Below are positions 59,250-64,000 of a stretch of DNA of 64,000 nt, one piece after another. Under the pieces are notes generated by a model that saw nothing but the letters and a program-made list of their open reading frames with translations, did no database searches and was not told the origin of the DNA. The translations under genes were made by a program, and so were the position numbers. Position 1 is the stretch's first letter. Each line of letters starts with the position of its first letter. The DNA is from Datisca glomerata (taxonomy: Eukaryota; Streptophyta; Magnoliopsida; Cucurbitales; Datiscaceae): assembly GCA_003255025.1 (NCBI GenBank), contig QANY01013209.1, positions 1,240,001-1,304,000 on the forward strand, written 5' to 3'.

Positions 59250-59830
59250 GCTGGACTTTTTAGAGGAAAGATTACGCTCCATTAAAGGGTCATATGTATA
59301 TGGTACCATTCATGCCACCCAATTATGTTTGGTCCCAGATGTAACCATCCCACACAAATTCAAACTACCTGAGTTTGAAAAATATGATGGTAGTACGTGC
59401 TCGAGAAGTCACTTTATTATGTACTGCAGAAAGATGGTTGTTTGTGCAAATGATGATAAGTGGCCGATTCATTTCTTCCAAGATAGCTTGATGAGGGTTG
59501 CATCTTGCTGGTATATGCAATTAGATAACCAACATATTCGGAGGTGGAAAGATTTAGTTGATGCTTTCTTAAGACAATACAAGTACAACTTAGACATGGC
59601 TCTTGATCGTCTGGATCTACAAATGATGAGAAAAAGCCTACTGAAGGCTTTAAAGAATATGCACAAAGGTGGAGGGATTTAGCTTCTCTGGTACACTCCC
59701 CCTTGTCAGAAAAGGAGATGGTTGCAATGTTTATTAACACCTTAAGATCTTCATTCTATGATAGGATGATTGGAAACGCTTCAAAAAACTTCTCTGACAT
59801 TATACTGATAGGTGAAAGGATTGAATAGTC
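59250..59830 (+). pseudogene. Gag capsid core of the Tat/Ogre-like element, frameshifted
   Basis: The plus-strand frame to 59640 reads KLDFLEERLRSI, TQLCLVPDVTIPHKFKLPEF, FIMYCRKM, HFFQDSLMRVASCWYMQLD and WKDLVDAFLRQYKYNLDMA, the retrotransposon gag domain of this lineage. Near 59630 the frame shifts and continues with FKEYAQRWRDLASLV, then MVAMFINTLR and FYDRMIGNA, then a stop near 59827. It would build the particle. Both the frameshift and the upstream 2.9-kb insertion disable it. Confidence 0.88.
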
Positions 59831-60339
59831 GTATTTGATACATCATCCGTAAAAAAGGGGCCGCCGTTGACGCGAAAAGAAAAGGATGTACAGACGATCA
59901 ATTTTATGTACCAATCACAAGCTGTGAACTCGAGGCCGGGATTTCCAAAGTGTAGTGAAGGGCCTAAATCTGTGACATCATATGTGGTAAATACCTCACA
60001 ATTTCCATACAATTATCACTCTCAGCAATCAACATTTCAAAATAACCCGAGACCGGTTTCAAACCACCGACTGACCAGTAAAATGTTGGTTAGTCTGATC
60101 AGCCTCTGAGGAGAAATATAAATAATCCACGTTTTTTCCAATATGATCCAATCCCCATGTCATATACATAACTCTTACCACAATTGATACGAAATAATCA
60201 ATTGGTATCAATTCCTTATGAACATTTACAACCACCATACCCATGGTGGTATGATCTGACTGCTCGCTGTGATTATCATGATGGGGCAGTGTGACATTAG
60301 ACTGAGAATTGCACGGCATTAAAAGGTAGAGTACAAACA

Positions 60340-60915
60340 TTGATCAAGGCTGGATGGCTGAATTTTAATAAGGCTTATGAGAACTCATATATCAATTCCA
60401 GCCCTCTACCAAATCTTGGGAATCCTATCGTAAACGCAACTAAGGAATATTTTTCATTTGGAAAGAAGTTTATGGCAGATGTGAGCACGTCAATGAAAAT
60501 ACTTCTCCATCTTCTTTCTAAAGCAGAGTACATATACCCAACACGCTCAGAAGATGAATCCGTTTCTAAGAAGCATATGTATGACTTTGATTGTTTGTTT
60601 CATAAGAATGTGATGGGGCATACAATTGGGGAATGTGCTTATTTTAAAATGGAAGTGAAAAAATTGTTGGATGCAAAGATACTTACAATAAGTCATAAAG
60701 GAGAAAGGGAATACCGGGAAGATGACTCTTTAGTCCTCATGATAACTAAAGAATCATTTGAAGTTAATGTTGAAGTGACGTCCTATATCCTAAAACCTCT
60801 CACAATACATTATGAGAAAAAGTCAACTAGCACCACTACGTCTTGTGCTCCGATGCCCATCACCGTCCAAATCCTAGGTGCGTTTGCTTACAAGGATTCA
60901 AGAGTAGTACCATAG
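60340..60915 (+). pseudogene. Gag C-terminal / pre-protease region
   Basis: A 191-codon open frame contains IKAGWLNFNKAYENSYINSS, SSPLPNLGNPIVNA and a partial knuckle-like FDCLFHKNVMGHTIGECAYF (HxxGHTIENC in relatives). This is the conserved linker between gag and protease in Tat-type polyproteins. The stretch between 59830 and 60340 holds the degraded connection. Confidence 0.75.
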
Positions 60916-61155
60916 AGGTACAAATATGAGGTTATTACAAGCAGTAACGACAAAACTCAAGCTATAAATCCATTAGACCTCGATCTCCCCATATCTAATA
61001 TTTTGGGAGTAGGTGGGATGACGAGGAATGGTAGATGCTACACGTCAGAAGTTTTGAAAATGGATAAAAGCGATAAATTTGAAAGGCAAAGGAAAGGGAA
61101 ACCCAAAGAATGCGACAATGGTCATGAGTTCCAAGGAGAAATGCATGGCGGCTAA

Positions 61156-62309
61156 GTGATAGACCCTGATATAATAAGAGGTACAGAGAAAGAAAGAGCA
61201 ATATTTGAAGAAGAAGTATGTGAATTTTTTAAGCTCATCAAACAAAGCGAGTATAAGGTGATAGAACAACTTAATCGCTTACCTGCTCGCATATCTTTAC
61301 TATCACTCAATCTGAATTTTAAACCACATCGTCAAGCATTATTGGAGGTTTTGAATCAAGCATATGTCTGTCATAACATTACGGTGGAGAAGTTGAGTGG
61401 AATTGTGGGAAACATTACCACACCAAATTTTATCACTTTCACAGATAATGAAATCTCTGCCGATGGTACTGGACACATCAGAGCTCTACACATATCCATG
61501 AAATGTAGTGATTATGTTGTTGCAAAAATATTAATTGATAACGGCTCATCTCTAAATGTAATGACAAGATTCACGATAGCAAAGCTCCATGTGGACGCGA
61601 CACATATGTGACCGAGCATGATGATAGTAAGAGCATGAGATGGTGCCTGAAGAGAAGTAGCCGGAGACATAGAGATACAAATTTGAATCAGGTCATGCCT
61701 ATTCAATATTGTTTTTCAAGTGATCGACATAAATCCAGCATACAGTTTTCTTTTAGGTCGACCATGGATTCACTCTGTAGGGGCAGTACAATCTTCCTTA
61801 CATCAAAAGCTAAAATTTATAATGGATCATAAACTCATTTGTATATATGGGGAAGAAGATTTATTGGTATCCAAGCCGGTTACCATGCCATGTGTTGAGG
61901 TGGTAGAAGAAGCATTGGAGTGCTCATTTCGATCATTTACGATTGCGAACACCACATTTGTTGCTAGTGAGAAACTCGCTCCAACATCAAGCCTATCAAA
62001 AGCATCTCAGATGGTGGCAAAGTTGAATGAACAAAGGTTTGGGCTAGGATATAGACCGACCAAGGCTGATAAGGGAAAGTGGAAGCTCAAAAGAAAGAAA
62101 AGATGATTGTTAGGCTAAAAAATAAGGAATTTGATATGAAAATGACAATCATGCCCCATATTTCTGAATCCTTCAGAAGTGGGAGAATTTTATTCCAAGA
62201 ACCGGTTACAGTAGGGCATTACGACCTTGAAGATGATATCGCCCAGCTTTCAATATCCGCAATCTTAAGAAAATTATCAAGTGCACGTACAAAGGACTTG
62301 GTTTCTTGA
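61156..62309 (+). pseudogene. Aspartic protease region of the Tat/Ogre-like element
   Basis: The frame 61156-61611 reads FFKLIKQSEYKVIEQL, RISLLSLNLNFKPHRQAL, ITVEKLSGIVGN, then the active-site region ILIDNGSSLNVM (D-N-G-S). After a frame break, 61720-62106 reads DINPAYSFLLGRPWIHSVGA and SSLHQKLKFIM, the protease C-terminal part, and 62079-62309 continues the linker to RT. The protease would cut the polyprotein. Three frames instead of one show that it is inactive. Confidence 0.85.
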
Positions 62310-62980
62310 TACGATTCAAATCATGAGCTTAACAATTGGGATGTTATCGAGCTACCAGTGCTTTTTGAGAATTTTCAAGAGTAATGTGTTAATGCCAAAA
62401 TTCTAATGATTTTGCCCAATGTCTTAGGAATTTCGTTGTTATGGCCTACTTTTCGTCTGTTTCATGTCATCTCTTTGAATGAAAGTCTAAAAACTTATTT
62501 CTTTTCCTTCTATTATTGATAAATACTATTCCATTTCTTTTGTTCTTCCTTTTATGTCTACTTTTTCGATTTCTGAAATGCAATTCATACTCATGCATTA
62601 TTTATTTTCTTTTCTAGCCTTTCTTTCATCCAATAATCTGATTCAGGTTTGAGAACGGTGATTTTGAAAACAAGAGCATAAGCAATAACTTCGACAATAT
62701 CATTCTTAGTGTAGAGTCAGATGAAAGTGACAAGAATAATTTTAAACCATCTCCAGAAATGTTAAGAATAGTAGAAGAGGGTGATAAAATAATTCAACCA
62801 TATCAAGAGTTAATGGAGGTGATAAATTTGGGATTGGATGGAGAGACGAAATAAGTCTAAATCGACACTTCTATGACAAGCGAAAGCCGCCGACAATCAA
62901 TTGACTTACTCAAGGAGTATATCAACGTCTTGATTATCTTACCAAGATATGCCAGGTCTAGACACAGATATCACGGTTCA
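62310..62980. other. Linker between protease and RT
   Basis: A degraded stretch with short plus-strand traces of polyprotein. TTT-rich DNA at 62480-62640 looks like a non-coding spacer or intron-like tract of the kind known in Ogre-type elements; splice sites are not proven. Confidence 0.4.
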
Positions 62981-64000
62981 TCATTTTCCACTTATACCCA
63001 AAAGTAAACCAGTACGACAAAAGTTACGAAAAATGAATCCAGACATGCTGGTATAGATCAAAGAAGAAGTTAAAAAGCAAGTTGATGCGGGTTTTCTAGA
63101 AGTAGCAAAATACCATGAATGGGTTGCTAACATAGTCCCAGTGCCGAAGAAAAATGGGAAAGTAAGGATGTGCATCGATTATAAAGACTTTAATCGGGCA
63201 AGCCCCAAGGATAATTTTCCATTACCCCATATCGATATCTTAGTAAATAACACTGCAGAACATTTAACCTTCTCTTTCATGGATGGTTTTTCGGAGTATA
63301 ACCAAATCAAAATGGCTCCTAGAGACCGTGAAAAGACCATTTTTATAACTTTATAGGATACATTTTGTTATAAGGTTATGCCATTTAGTCTAAAGAATGC
63401 ATGGGCGACTTACCAACGGGCAATTGTAGCACTGTTTCATGATATGATGCATAAAGAAATCAAAGTGTACATTGACAATATAATTGCCAAATCTTGTCAA
63501 GGGGAAGATCACACTGTCACTCTACAGAAACTATTTGAACGGTTGAGAAAGTTCCAGTTAAAGCTTAACCTGACAAAGTGTACATTCGCAACATCTTTAG
63601 GGAAACTACTTGATTTTGTCGTGAGCAAGGAAGGAATAAAAGTTGACCCTGACAAGATTCGAGCCATAATTGATATGCCACCACCTTAAACTCAAATGGA
63701 AGTTAGAGGTTTCTTGGGGAGATTAAATTACATAATCTGGTTCATCTCACAGCTAACTGCAACTTGAGAATCTATCTTTAAACTTCTCTGCAAAAGTGAT
63801 ATAGAAGGATGGAATGATGACTGTCAAAATGCTTTTGAGAAGATCAAGCAATACCTGTACAGTCCACCTTACTCGTTCCTCCAAATCTAGGGTGTCCACT
63901 CATTCTATATCTTACAGTAACATAAAAATCCATGAGTTGCGTACTTGGTCAGCACGACACATTTGGAAGGAAAGAACAAGCAATATATTATTTAAGTAAA
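62981..64000 (+). pseudogene. Reverse transcriptase of the Tat/Ogre-like element, broken, cut by window end
   Basis: Plus-strand text includes GFLEVAKYHEWVANIVPVPK, KNGKVRMCIDYKDFNRASPK, FPLPHIDILV and FSFMDGFSEYNQIKMAP. After a stop at 63354-63356 it continues in the same frame with VMPFSLKNAWATYQRAI, then the catalytic site VYIDNIIAKS (63465-63494), where relatives have YVDD. Further text is KLFERLRKFQLKLNLTKCTF, then after a stop at 63687 EVRGFLGRLNYI. It would copy element RNA. The D-to-N change and the stops show that it is dead. RNase H and integrase would follow beyond the window. Confidence 0.9.

Larger units (their letters stand above)
51285..64000 (+). mobile_element. Ty3/gypsy retrotransposon, Tat/Ogre-like, open at window end
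   Basis: It begins with an LTR at 51285-52893 and a PBS, then on the plus strand ORF1 (DUF7745-like and coiled coil), gag, protease and RT. RNase H, integrase and the 3' LTR should lie beyond 64000. An extra ORF upstream of gag and a long LTR fit Ogre/Tat elements. Gag is split by a 2.9-kb insertion (56324-59244). Frames are broken throughout, so this copy is defective. An inverted solo-LTR-like relative lies at 361-1841. Confidence 0.88.

Overview
This window is nuclear DNA of a flowering plant, probably a eudicot. It is AT-rich and full of nested plant transposons, and it holds one host gene that looks intact: a WUSCHEL-related homeobox gene of the WOX1 / STENOFOLIA / MAEWEST type, in four exons from 30758 to 34169. 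I cannot name the species.

Layout. (1) 1-2244: unassigned DNA plus a solo-LTR-like copy (361-1841, minus strand) of the LTR that reappears at 51285-52893. (2) 2245-15500: a Ty1/copia element on the minus strand with ATGAA target-site duplication (TSD). Its gag is split by a CACTA DNA transposon (5893-14379, TSD CCT), which is itself split by a second CACTA element (9574-14164, TSD TAT) carrying TNP2-like and TNPA-like gene remnants. (3) 15501-17829: unassigned. (4) 17833-26081: a third CACTA-type element (TSD TAG) with no recognisable transposase and a nested 513-bp hAT-type MITE (8-bp TSD). (5) 26085-30757: upstream region of the WOX gene, with an old 0.8-kb tandem duplication, AT and CT/GA microsatellites and a 27-N assembly gap. 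(6) 30758-34169: the WOX1 gene, with a MITE-like foldback in intron 3. (7) 35223-44391: a degenerate Ty3/gypsy element (minus strand, TSD AATAC) inserted into an older foldback MITE. It has a 78-79 bp tandem array and an antisense, intron-containing ORF between integrase and the 3' LTR, the layout of the Tat lineage. (8) 44397-51284: gene-poor, with the rest of that MITE, a LINE endonuclease fragment beside a perfect 29-bp inverted repeat, and a frameshifted fragment of a LysM-domain GPI-anchored receptor gene. (9) 51285-64000 (open at the window edge): a second Tat/Ogre-like Ty3/gypsy element on the plus strand, in the order LTR, PBS, DUF7745-like ORF1, coiled coil, gag, protease, RT. Its gag is interrupted by a 2.9-kb LTR-like insertion with TSD GATAA.

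The transposons are all decayed. Each of the three reverse transcriptases seen has lost part of its catalytic aspartate motif. Only the WOX gene keeps its frame, splice sites and C-terminal repression motifs. All assignments come from reading the sequence and remembered family features; no search was run.
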